From assembly GCA_041393775.1 (NCBI GenBank), contig JAWKJM010000003.1, forward strand, positions 310,001 through 374,000: 64,000 nt of DNA, given 5' to 3'. The notes under the pieces are model-generated. The model searched no databases. It was not told the DNA's origin and was given only the letters and a program-made list of their open reading frames with translations. Source of the DNA: JADKAV01 sp041393775 (GTDB lineage: Bacteria > Actinomycetota > Actinomycetes > S36-B12 > UBA10799). Every line of letters begins with the position of its first letter. Positions within the stretch are counted from its first letter, which is position 1. This document shows positions 1-8,524 of this stretch, piece after piece. A program made the position numbers and the translations under genes.

Positions 1-24
1 AGACTAGGAGCCTGGGAGGTGACC

Positions 25-495
25 ATGGCCGACGGATTGAGCCATGTGGACGGCCGGGGGCAGGCCCGGATGGTGGACGTGGCGGACAAGGAGGTGACGA
101 CCCGCACGGCCGAGGCCGCCGGCGAGGTCCGCACCACGGCCACGGCCGCGATCCGCGAGGGCACCCTGGCCAAGGGGGATGTGCTCGCCACCGCCCGGAT
201 CGCCGGGATCATGGCGGCCAAGCGCACCCCCGACCTCATCCCCATGTGCCATCCGATCGCCGTGCACGGCGTGACCGTGGCGGTCGACCCCGATCCGGGC
301 GAGGACGTGGTGCGGGTACGCGCGCGGGTGCGCACCGCCGACCGCACGGGTGTCGAGATGGAGGCACTGACCGCAGTCACCGTCGCCTGCCTGACGATCA
401 TCGACATGACCAAGTCGGTGGATCCGGCGGCGAGCATCGAAGCGGTGCAGGTGGTGTCCAAGACCGGCGGCAAGAGCGCGGACTGGCATCGATGA
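25..495 (+). CDS. moaC: Cyclic pyranopterin monophosphate synthase MoaC
   Basis: With MoaA, this makes cyclic pyranopterin monophosphate, the first intermediate of molybdenum cofactor, in the cytoplasm. The 156-residue protein has the family's usual length and the MoaC core: LSHVDGRGQARMVDV near the N terminus, LIPMCHPI in the middle, and VEMEALTAV followed by IIDMTKSVD near the C terminus. I chose the ATG at 25 because a GGGAGG Shine-Dalgarno lies 5 nt upstream; a GTG 6 nt earlier is in frame but sits inside that site. It is first of four overlapping or abutting moa genes, and its stop overlaps the next start (ATGA). Upstream genes are outside the window. Confidence 0.95.
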   Translation: MADGLSHVDGRGQARMVDVADKEVTTRTAEAAGEVRTTATAAIREGTLAKGDVLATARIAGIMAAKRTPDLIPMCHPIAVHGVTVAVDPDPGEDVVRVRARVRTADRTGVEMEALTAVTVACLTIIDMTKSVDPAASIEAVQVVSKTGGKSADWHR

Positions 496-1358
496 AGGCG
501 CGGGTCATCGTCTGCTCGGACTCAGCCGCTGCCGGGCGCACTGAGGACACCACCGGACCGGCCCTCGCCACCGGCTTGCGGGAACTGGGTTGTGAAGTGG
601 GTGATCCGGTCGTGGTCCCGGATGAAACCGGGGCGATCTCGGCCGCGATTCGGGAGGCGGCCACCGACCTGGTCGTCTGCACCGGTGGCACCGGCCTGGG
701 CCCTCGTGACGTCACCCCCGACGCGGTTCTGACCGTGATCGACCGCGAGTTGCCGGGCTTCGGTGAGGCCTTCCGCGCCCGCGGCCGCGCGCAGACCCCG
801 CTGGCCGACTTGTCGCGGGCGGTGGCGGGGACCATGGGCCGCACCCTGGTGGTGGCGATGCCCGGCAGCCATGGCGCGGTCGCCGACGGGCTCGCCGTGC
901 TGGGACCGCTGCTCAACCACTCCCAGCACGTGATGCAGGGCGCCGACCACCGTGGACTCGTGCGCGCCACCCCCATCACCGCCGCCGAGGTGGACGCCGC
1001 GGTCCGCAGACCCGGGGCGGGCGCAGTCGTTGCCTTCGAGGGCCGGGTCCGCGACCACGATCACGGCCGCACCGTGACCTCCCTGTCCTATGAGGCCCAT
1101 CCCGCTGCCAACTACGTCATGGCGGAGATCCTCGATGGCGCCCGGCAGCGACCGGGTGTGATCGCGGCCGCGTCGCTGCATCGCACCGGTGACCTGGCCG
1201 TCGGCGACCTCGCGTTCGTCGCGGCGGTTTCGGCAAGCCACCGCGGCGACGCTTTCGAGGCATGTGCGTGGCTCGTCGACGAGGTCAAGCAGCGCTTGCC
1301 CGTGTGGAAACTGCAGCGATTCGCCGATGGAGGGCAGGAGTGGGTCAATTGCGCCTAG
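492..1358 (+). CDS. moaBE: MoaB-MoaE fusion: molybdopterin adenylyltransferase-like domain plus molybdopterin synthase large subunit
   Basis: A two-domain Moco enzyme of 288 residues. Residues 1-155 form a MoaB/MogA fold with the pterin-binding motif CTGGTGLGPRDVTPDA and the GSHGAVADG loop. Residues 165-288 form MoaE, with VAFEGRVRDH, SYEAHP, SASHRGDAFEA and the lysine-rich VKQRLPVWK segment of the synthase active site. The first half probably adenylates or binds molybdopterin, and the second transfers sulfur from MoaD to cyclic pyranopterin. The start at 492 overlaps the moaC stop by 4 nt. The long ORF running upstream of this ATG is a shadow of moaC in another frame. Separate moaB and moaE genes are more common. 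Confidence 0.93.
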   Translation: MKARVIVCSDSAAAGRTEDTTGPALATGLRELGCEVGDPVVVPDETGAISAAIREAATDLVVCTGGTGLGPRDVTPDAVLTVIDRELPGFGEAFRARGRAQTPLADLSRAVAGTMGRTLVVAMPGSHGAVADGLAVLGPLLNHSQHVMQGADHRGLVRATPITAAEVDAAVRRPGAGAVVAFEGRVRDHDHGRTVTSLSYEAHPAANYVMAEILDGARQRPGVIAAASLHRTGDLAVGDLAFVAAVSASHRGDAFEACAWLVDEVKQRLPVWKLQRFADGGQEWVNCA

Positions 1359-2329
1359 TAGACGGATTCGGACGTGTTCACACAGACCTGCGGGTATCGC
1401 TGACCGACCGATGCTCCCTGCGGTGCACGTACTGCATGCCCGCCGAGGGCCTGCCCTGGCTACCCGGCACCCAGATGCTCACGAAGTCGGAGTTGTTGAG
1501 GATCGTCTCGGTCTCGGTGGCCGCCGGGATCGACAGCGTTCGCCTGACCGGTGGCGAACCGCTGCTGCGCCCCGACGTCGTGGACATCGTGGCGGGCATC
1601 GCCCGTATGGGCGTCGAGGTGAGCATGACCACGAACGGCCTGCGGCTGCCGGGGCTCGCGGCACCGCTGCGGGACGCCGGCCTGCAGCGGGTCAACATCA
1701 GCCTGGACACCCTCGATCGCCAGACATTCCGGGCAATGACGCACCGGGACCGGCTCGTGGACACCCTTGCCGGCATCCGCGCGGCGCAGATCGCCGGCCT
1801 GGACCCGGTGAAGATCAACACCGTGCTGCTGCGCGGGGTCAACGACAGCGAGGCGCCCGGACTGTTGCGCTGGGCCATCGGTGAGGGCCTGCACCTGCGC
1901 TTCATCGAGCAGATGCCGCTCGACCCGCAGCACGGGTGGCGACGCGAGGAGATGGTCAAGGCCGACGAGATCATGGAGTCGCTGTCCGGCGCCGGGTTCC
2001 ACTTGACCGCCGTGGATGATCCGGGTCCCGCCCCCGCCCGCCGCTGGGACGTCAACGGCGGGCTCGCCCAGGTTGGAATCGTCGCGTCGGTCACCCGGCC
2101 GTTCTGCGGGACCTGCAACCGGCTGCGCCTGACGGCCGACGGGCAGTGGCGCAACTGTCTGTTCGCCCACGGCGAGACCGACCTGCGCACCGCGCTGCGC
2201 GACGGCGCCTCGGACGACAGGCTCGCGGAGCTCATGGCCGAAGGGGTCGCCGGCAAACTACCCGGGCACGGCATCGACGATCCGAGCTTCCTGCAGCCGC
2301 CCCGCCCGATGTCGGCGATCGGCGGCTGA
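1340..2329 (+). CDS. moaA: GTP 3',8-cyclase MoaA (radical SAM)
   Basis: Radical-SAM enzyme that rearranges GTP to 3',8-cyclo-GTP, the first step of Moco synthesis. The 329-residue product has the radical-SAM cluster CSLRCTYC (C25, C29, C32), the SAM-binding TGGEPLLR, a C-terminal second cluster in FCGTCNRLRLTADG followed by NCLF, and the terminal Gly-Gly typical of MoaA. I chose the GTG at 1340 because GGAGG lies 6 nt upstream and the length then matches the family. The start lies 19 nt inside the end of the moaBE fusion, so the genes are translationally coupled. Confidence 0.95.
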   Translation: MGQLRLVDGFGRVHTDLRVSLTDRCSLRCTYCMPAEGLPWLPGTQMLTKSELLRIVSVSVAAGIDSVRLTGGEPLLRPDVVDIVAGIARMGVEVSMTTNGLRLPGLAAPLRDAGLQRVNISLDTLDRQTFRAMTHRDRLVDTLAGIRAAQIAGLDPVKINTVLLRGVNDSEAPGLLRWAIGEGLHLRFIEQMPLDPQHGWRREEMVKADEIMESLSGAGFHLTAVDDPGPAPARRWDVNGGLAQVGIVASVTRPFCGTCNRLRLTADGQWRNCLFAHGETDLRTALRDGASDDRLAELMAEGVAGKLPGHGIDDPSFLQPPRPMSAIGG

Positions 2330-2333
2330 GCTC

Positions 2334-2564
2334 ATGGTCACGATCCGGTTCTTCGCCGCCGCCCGCGAAGCCGCCGGCCGCGCATCGGTGGAGGTGCCGG
2401 CCGGTGCGGTCGGTGAGCGGTTGACCGGATTGGCGCTAGGACCCCGGTTCGACGACGTGCTGGCCGTGTCCACGCTGTTGTGCGACGGCCAGCATCTCGC
2501 CCTTGAAGAGGAGGTTGGCGAGGGCGCGGTCGTGGACGTGCTGCCGCCGTTCGCAGGGGGCTGA
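2334..2564 (+). CDS. moaD: Molybdopterin synthase sulfur carrier subunit MoaD
   Basis: A 76-residue ubiquitin-fold protein ending in PPFAGG. The C-terminal Gly-Gly is the residue pair that is adenylated and then thiocarboxylated so that MoaE can add sulfur to the pterin. It begins 4 nt after the moaA stop and is the last gene of the moa operon. The N terminus (VTIRFFAAAREAAG) is the standard beta-strand and helix opening of the family. Moco sulfur-carrier activation needs a MoeB-type enzyme, which is not in the window. Confidence 0.92.
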   Translation: MVTIRFFAAAREAAGRASVEVPAGAVGERLTGLALGPRFDDVLAVSTLLCDGQHLALEEEVGEGAVVDVLPPFAGG

Positions 2565-2610
2565 TTGCGGGGATCAGGCTCACCCACGGCCGACTCGGAT
2601 GGGCATGGTG

Positions 2611-2639
2611 AATTTCTGTCGCTCTGAGCGACGAGAATT
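2611..2639. terminator. Hairpin between convergent moaD and lysC
   Basis: An imperfect inverted repeat of 13-nt arms, core GTCGCT-CTG-AGCGAC with AATT at both outer ends. It lies between the 3' ends of moaD and lysC. The 6-bp core is perfect; the outer stem has wobble pairs and one mismatch. There is no clear U-tract, so a terminator role is inferred from position. Confidence 0.5.
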
Positions 2640-2710
2640 TGCCAGGCCCGGCACCCGGGATCGGGTTCCGGTTGGCTGCCGTTTTGCGATGTGTATGGGC
2701 GCGAACCCCG

Positions 2711-3223
2711 CTACCGGCCCGTCCCCGCGTACACCACCGCTTCACCGTCAGCATCGAGGCCGAAGGCCGAGTGCAGCGCCTTCACGGCATCTGCGGCCTT
2801 CTCCAAGCGGGTGACCACTGAGATCCGGATCTCCGAGGTCGAGATCATCTCGACGTTGACGCCGGCCTCGGCCAGGGTGCGGAAGAAGGTCGCCGAGACG
2901 CCGGGGTGGGACCGCATGCCTGCGCCCACCAGCGACACCTTCGCGATGCCCTCGTCCTGCAGCAACCGGCCGAAAGCGAGTTCCTCCTGGCGGTCGAGCA
3001 GCGCCTGACTCGCCCGGGCGAGATCGGCGGTCGGGACCGTCAACGTGATGTCGGTGTGGCCGGCCGCCGAGACGTTCTGCACGATCATGTCCAGGTTGAC
3101 TCCAAGTTCGGCCAGCGTCTCGAAGATGAGGGCTGCTTGCCCGGGGCGGTCGGGGACGGCGGTGACGGTGATCTTCGACTCCGACAAGTCCTGGCTCACA
3201 CCGGAAATGATGGGCTGTTCCAT
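2711..3223 (-). other. Possible internal start producing the LysC regulatory (beta) subunit
   Basis: Inside lysC, an ATG (MEQPIISGV) lies about 9 nt after the purine-rich GAGGAG and just before the two ACT domains. Translation from here would give a 170-residue ACT-only subunit identical to the LysC C terminus. Overlapping alpha and beta subunits of this kind are known for Corynebacterium and Bacillus aspartokinases. Use of this start is inferred. Confidence 0.5.
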
Positions 3224-3973
3224 CGCGACACTCTCCTCGATCTCATGCACGACCAGGGTTCCCGGCCGGTCGGTGAACGACGACCGCACGCGCAAGGGCA
3301 CGTCGAAGCGGCGGGCGTACTCCACGCAGCGCAGGTGAAGGACTTTCGCGCCGTGCGCGGCGAGCTCCAGCATCTCCTCGTAGGTGATGTTCGGGACCTG
3401 ACGGGCGTGCGGCACCAGGCGCGGGTCGGCGCTGAACACGCCGTCAACATCGGTGTATATCTCGCACACATCCGCCTTGAGGGCAGCCGCCAGCGCAACG
3501 GCGGTGGTGTCCGAGCCGCCGCGGCCAAGGGTCGTTATGTCCTTGGTGTCCTGCGCGACCCCCTGGAAACCCGCGACGATCGGGATCGCGCCCTCATCCA
3601 GCGCGGTCTGGATCCGGCCCGGCGTGACGTCGATGATCCGGGCCTGCCCGTGGTAGCGATCGGTGATCAGCCCCGCCTGCGACCCGGTGTAGGACCGGGC
3701 CTGGGCCCCGAGGTCGGAGATCGCCATCGCCAGCAGCGCCATCGAGATGCGCTCGCCGGCGGTCAGCAGCATGTCCAACTCACGGCCGGGCGGATCCGGC
3801 GAGACCTCCTGTGCGAGATCCATCAGCTCGTCGGTGCTGTCACCCATCGCCGACACCACCACGGTGACCTGGTTGCCGGCCCGCTGGGTCTCGACGATGC
3901 GCCTGGCCACCCGCTTGATCGCGGCGGCGTCAGCGACAGAGGAACCTCCGTACTTCTGCACCACCAGCGCCAC
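2711..3973 (-). CDS. lysC: Aspartate kinase LysC
   Basis: Phosphorylates L-aspartate at the start of the lysine, threonine, methionine and diaminopimelate pathway. The 420-residue product starts VALVVQKYGGSSVADAAAI (catalytic KYGGSS) and has TLGRGGSDTTAVALA in the kinase domain. Two ACT domains follow (about residues 265-405) with the SKITVTAVPDRPG and ISTSEIRISVVT segments where Lys/Thr feedback binds in relatives. The GTG start has AAAGGAG 7 nt upstream. An in-frame ATG at 3223 with GAGGAG upstream could give a separate beta subunit. The usual neighbour asd does not follow; the gene is monocistronic, convergent with moaD and divergent from ahcY. Confidence 0.95.
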   Translation of the reverse strand: MALVVQKYGGSSVADAAAIKRVARRIVETQRAGNQVTVVVSAMGDSTDELMDLAQEVSPDPPGRELDMLLTAGERISMALLAMAISDLGAQARSYTGSQAGLITDRYHGQARIIDVTPGRIQTALDEGAIPIVAGFQGVAQDTKDITTLGRGGSDTTAVALAAALKADVCEIYTDVDGVFSADPRLVPHARQVPNITYEEMLELAAHGAKVLHLRCVEYARRFDVPLRVRSSFTDRPGTLVVHEIEESVAMEQPIISGVSQDLSESKITVTAVPDRPGQAALIFETLAELGVNLDMIVQNVSAAGHTDITLTVPTADLARASQALLDRQEELAFGRLLQDEGIAKVSLVGAGMRSHPGVSATFFRTLAEAGVNVEMISTSEIRISVVTRLEKAADAVKALHSAFGLDADGEAVVYAGTGR

Positions 3974-4171
3974 GGGCGAACTCCTTTGCGTCTCCCACAT
4001 CGTAGCGGCGGCGGTACTCCCGCATACCTGGTCCTGGCCCGTCGGACGCAGGACCCGATATCGCCGCAAGATGCCCGAACACGTCCGGAATACGGTGTTG
4101 AGCGGGCCACAGGAGCACTTGTTCCAGAGCCGCCGACCGTGACCCCCGGCCACGCCTGCGAGAATCGTGCA

Positions 4172-5599
<1,428 letters not shown>

Positions 5600-5627
5600 T
5601 CTGCACCGACACACCTAGGGGAGACCG

Positions 5628-6821
5628 ATGTCCAAGCGACTCTTCACGTCCGAATCCGTCACCGAGGGCCACCCGGACAAGATGGCCGACCAGATCTCGG
5701 ACACCATCCTGGACGCGATGATCAAGGACGACCCGGGCAGCCGGGTCGCCGTCGAGACGTTCCTGACCACCGGTCTGTGCCTGGTCGGCGGCGAGGTCAC
5801 CACCTCGACCTGGGTGGACATTCCGGCACTGGTGCGCGAGACGGTGCTGGACATCGGCTACGACTCTTCCGAGAAGGGCTTCGACGGCGCCTCCTGCGGC
5901 GTGACCATCGCGATCGGCAAGCAGTCCCCCGACATCGCGGCCGGAGTCGACGACGCATTCGAGGAGCGCGTCGGTCACAGCGCCGACCCGCTCGATGCCC
6001 AGGGCGCCGGCGACCAGGGCCTGATGTTCGGCTACGCGTGCGACGACACACCGGAACTCATGCCGCTGCCGATTTCGCTGGCCCACCGGCTGTCGAAGCG
6101 ACTGTCCGACGTGCGCAAGAACGGGACGCTGCCGTACCTGCGCCCGGACGGCAAGACGCAGGTCACCATCGAGTATGACGCCGACCAGGCAGTACGTCTG
6201 GACACGGTCCTGCTGAGCACGCAACACGCCCCCCGGATCGACTTGGAGAACCTGCTCGCCCCGGACATCCGTGAACACGTGGTGCAACCGGTGCTGGCCG
6301 ACCTCGACCTCGAGACCGAGGCCTTCCGGCTGCTCGTGAACCCGACCGGCATCTTCGAGGTGGGAGGTCCGCAGGGCGACGCCGGGCTCACCGGACGCAA
6401 GATCATCGTGGACACGTACGGTGGCATGGCCCGCCACGGCGGTGGGGCGTTCTCCGGCAAGGACCCGTCGAAGGTCGACCGGTCAGCCGCCTACGCCATG
6501 CGGTGGGTCGCCAAGAACGTCGTGGCCGCCGGTCTCGCCAAGCGCTGTGAGGTACAGGTCGCCTACGCCATCGGCGTCTCGCACCCGGTCGGGCTGTTCG
6601 TGCAGACCTTCGGCACCGGGCAGGTTCCCGAAGAACAGATCCAGGAAGCGATCACACGAGTCTTCGACCTGCGACCGGCCGCGATCGTCGCCGAACTGGA
6701 TCTGTTGCGCCCGATCTACGCGCAGACCGCTGCCTACGGCCACTTCGGTCGCGAACTCCCCGATTTCACGTGGGAGAGCACCCATCGGGCGGCGGCCCTG
6801 GCGGCGGCCGTCCGCGGCTAG
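5628..6821 (+). CDS. metK: S-adenosylmethionine synthetase MetK
   Basis: Makes S-adenosylmethionine from methionine and ATP. The 397-residue protein has the three repeated domains of the family with FTSESVTEGHPDKMADQISD at the N terminus, GAGDQGLMFGYA, GGPQGDAGLTGRKIIVDTYGG and the P-loop-like GGGAFSGKDPSKVDRSAAY. AGGGGAG stands 6 nt before the ATG. It is in an operon behind ahcY, so SAM production and SAH removal are made together. It ends 3 nt before the convergent gene. Confidence 0.97.
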   Translation: MSKRLFTSESVTEGHPDKMADQISDTILDAMIKDDPGSRVAVETFLTTGLCLVGGEVTTSTWVDIPALVRETVLDIGYDSSEKGFDGASCGVTIAIGKQSPDIAAGVDDAFEERVGHSADPLDAQGAGDQGLMFGYACDDTPELMPLPISLAHRLSKRLSDVRKNGTLPYLRPDGKTQVTIEYDADQAVRLDTVLLSTQHAPRIDLENLLAPDIREHVVQPVLADLDLETEAFRLLVNPTGIFEVGGPQGDAGLTGRKIIVDTYGGMARHGGGAFSGKDPSKVDRSAAYAMRWVAKNVVAAGLAKRCEVQVAYAIGVSHPVGLFVQTFGTGQVPEEQIQEAITRVFDLRPAAIVAELDLLRPIYAQTAAYGHFGRELPDFTWESTHRAAALAAAVRG

Positions 6822-6824
6822 CGC

Positions 6825-7217
6825 TCAGCGATCCAGCGGCGTCTGCGCGCGGACAGCTTCCTCGAAGGCATCTCTGTCCGCGACGGTCAGGGTCAGTCCG
6901 GGGTGAAGGATGATGCCCGAGGGGTCGAGGATCTTCACCGGGTCGCGGAACTCGACGCACACCCCGCCGGCCGTCGTGGTACCGAAGGTCGCACCCCGGT
7001 CGGCGAACGATCCGCGAGCCCCGATCGCCTTCAACGCCGAGTACGGCCCGGTCTGCCGCACACACTTGATGTTTGTGATCGGCGTGCGACAGCGCCATGG
7101 GCCGAACCGGGCGTCCAAAGTATCTTCGCTAAGATCGACGTGTGCCGTAATTGGGGTAACCCCGATCGCTGCCAGCGCGGGTAGGTACTTCTTGTCGAAG
7201 GCGAACTCGAATCGCAC
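6825..7217 (-). CDS. Conserved actinobacterial hypothetical protein
   Basis: A 130-residue protein beginning VRFEFAFDKKYLPALAAIGVT. The middle contains RFGPWRCRTPITNI, a GPYSALKAIG stretch and GVCVEFRDPVK, and the end is LHPGLTLTVADRDAFEEAV. The pattern recalls short uncharacterised mycobacterial proteins with a conserved GPW, TGPY and DRG-containing core, but no function is known to me. The GTG start is supported by a TACGTT -10 element 6 nt upstream (leaderless). It is convergent with metK and divergent from the ROK regulator, whose control region it shares. The much longer open frame upstream is antisense to the ROK gene. Confidence 0.75.
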   Translation of the reverse strand: MRFEFAFDKKYLPALAAIGVTPITAHVDLSEDTLDARFGPWRCRTPITNIKCVRQTGPYSALKAIGARGSFADRGATFGTTTAGGVCVEFRDPVKILDPSGIILHPGLTLTVADRDAFEEAVRAQTPLDR

Positions 7218-7256
7218 AAGTCCAACGTACGCCGTCAGTCTGTCGAGGTGAAGGCA

Positions 7257-8333
7257 ATGAGCCCCCAGGAACGCTCTCCGTTCCTGACGCAGGGCCTGCC
7301 CGCGGATCCGCAGGATGCCCGGCGCACGAACCGGACCCTGGTGCTGCGCAGCATCATCACCCGCGGTCCCGCCAGTCGTGCCGAGATCGCCCGCCGCACC
7401 GGATTGAGCCGGCCCACGGTATCCGTGATCGCCGCTGAGTTGATCACCACCGGGCTGCTGATGGAAGGCGAACGGATCTCCAGTGGCGGCGCGCCCGGCA
7501 CGCTGCTCGAGATGGCCAAGAGCACCGGGGTGACGATCGCGGTGGACCTGCGCCGGCGCGATGCGATCAGAATCGCCGCCGTCGCCGCCAACGGCGAAAT
7601 CGTCTCGCAGGCCGAGACCAGTGCCGCCACCACGGACGAGGTCATCGACCTCATCCGCGAGTTCAGTGCGGAGGTGGACCGGACCGCCACCATCGGCGTC
7701 GCACTGGGAGTGCCGGGCTGGGTCAACGCGGCCGGGGACTGGGTCCGCAGAGCGGACAACGACCTCGACCCGGCGATGCAAGGGCAACTGCGCCGCATGA
7801 TGCGGATGCCTGTCTTCGCGTTGAACTCCACGGATGCCCTGGCCATTGCCGATCTTCGCGACAGCCCCCCGAATCTGACAGCCCAGGCGACGGTCGCCAT
7901 GGCCGAAGAGGTGAGCGCTGGACTCATCATCGACGGCCGGTTGCGAAGTGGCAGGAATCGACCCGTCGGGGAGATCGGCCATTTGGTGCCGTGCCTCGGT
8001 CAGCCGGGCTCGTCCTGCTCGGTATGCGGGCAGCCCTGCCTCGGCGCCTATGTCCTGCCTTTGCGTGCCGACCAATCCGAAGCCATGCAGCGCTCAGCCG
8101 CCGGTGCACTTGCCGCCGTGATGGCGCCGATCACCTCCGCGGTGGAGATCGCCGAGATCGTGCTGTCCGGATTCCCCACAGCGGCCAGCGACTCCATGGC
8201 CGACTTCACCGCCACCGCGATGAATGACCGGATGCCGGCCGAACAGGTGCCGGCGGTGCGGGTCTCCGCCCAAGGCGAGGATGCGGTAGTCCTGGGCGCG
8301 GCCGCCCTGATGCTTTACCAACGGCTCGGCTGA
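7257..8333 (+). CDS. ROK-family transcriptional regulator
   Basis: A 358-residue repressor-type ROK protein. Residues about 20-80 are a winged helix-turn-helix (ASRAEIARRTGLSRPTVSVI). The remainder is a ROK sugar-kinase-like fold with the ROK signature GEIGHLVP and a C-x2-C-x3-C zinc-type segment (CSVCGQPC). The ATG at 7257 has GAGG 9 nt upstream; an in-frame GTG at 7248 is an alternative. The ligand is unknown, and no sugar transport genes are adjacent. It is divergent from the small conserved protein and convergent with guaB1, with a paired-palindrome element between the stops. Confidence 0.88.
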   Translation: MSPQERSPFLTQGLPADPQDARRTNRTLVLRSIITRGPASRAEIARRTGLSRPTVSVIAAELITTGLLMEGERISSGGAPGTLLEMAKSTGVTIAVDLRRRDAIRIAAVAANGEIVSQAETSAATTDEVIDLIREFSAEVDRTATIGVALGVPGWVNAAGDWVRRADNDLDPAMQGQLRRMMRMPVFALNSTDALAIADLRDSPPNLTAQATVAMAEEVSAGLIIDGRLRSGRNRPVGEIGHLVPCLGQPGSSCSVCGQPCLGAYVLPLRADQSEAMQRSAAGALAAVMAPITSAVEIAEIVLSGFPTAASDSMADFTATAMNDRMPAEQVPAVRVSAQGEDAVVLGAAALMLYQRLG

Positions 8334-8371
8334 CGCGGTACGTCAGTCCAACCCCGCCGCACCCCGAATCC

Positions 8372-8502
8372 CCTCCATCTGCTGGCCGCGGTCGCCGCCG
8401 TCGGCCAGGAGTTGGAGGCTTCCGCGTCACTTTTCGGACAAATCGCCCGGGATTTCCTCCATCTGCTGGCCGCGGTCGCCGCCGTCGGCCAGCAGATGGA
8501 GG
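8372..8502 (+). repeat. Composite element: two tandem 47-bp palindromes with a 37-bp spacer (copy 1)
   Basis: Palindrome A (8372-8418) has 16-nt arms CCTCCATCTGCTGGCC and GGCCAGGAGTTGGAGG with two mismatches. Palindrome B (8456-8502) has perfect 16-bp arms and the same central 15 nt. The spacer 8419-8455 is 37 nt. A second locus (54226-54367) has the same layout, spacer length and spacer identity of 20 of 37. It lies between the convergent ROK regulator and guaB1, so it may also terminate both transcripts. Confidence 0.85.
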
Positions 8503-8524
8503 GCGGTGGGAGTATGCGCGCCGA

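Noticed and set aside
2906..4171. Long rightward ORF joined to ahcY and covering lysC
   Set aside because: It is antisense to the well-supported lysC; its protein is low complexity (His/Arg/Gly-rich) and the AHCY fold begins only at 4172.
3974..4171. SAH or SAM riboswitch before ahcY
   Set aside because: I found no match to the conserved cores, and the promoter element next to the ATG leaves no room for a leader.
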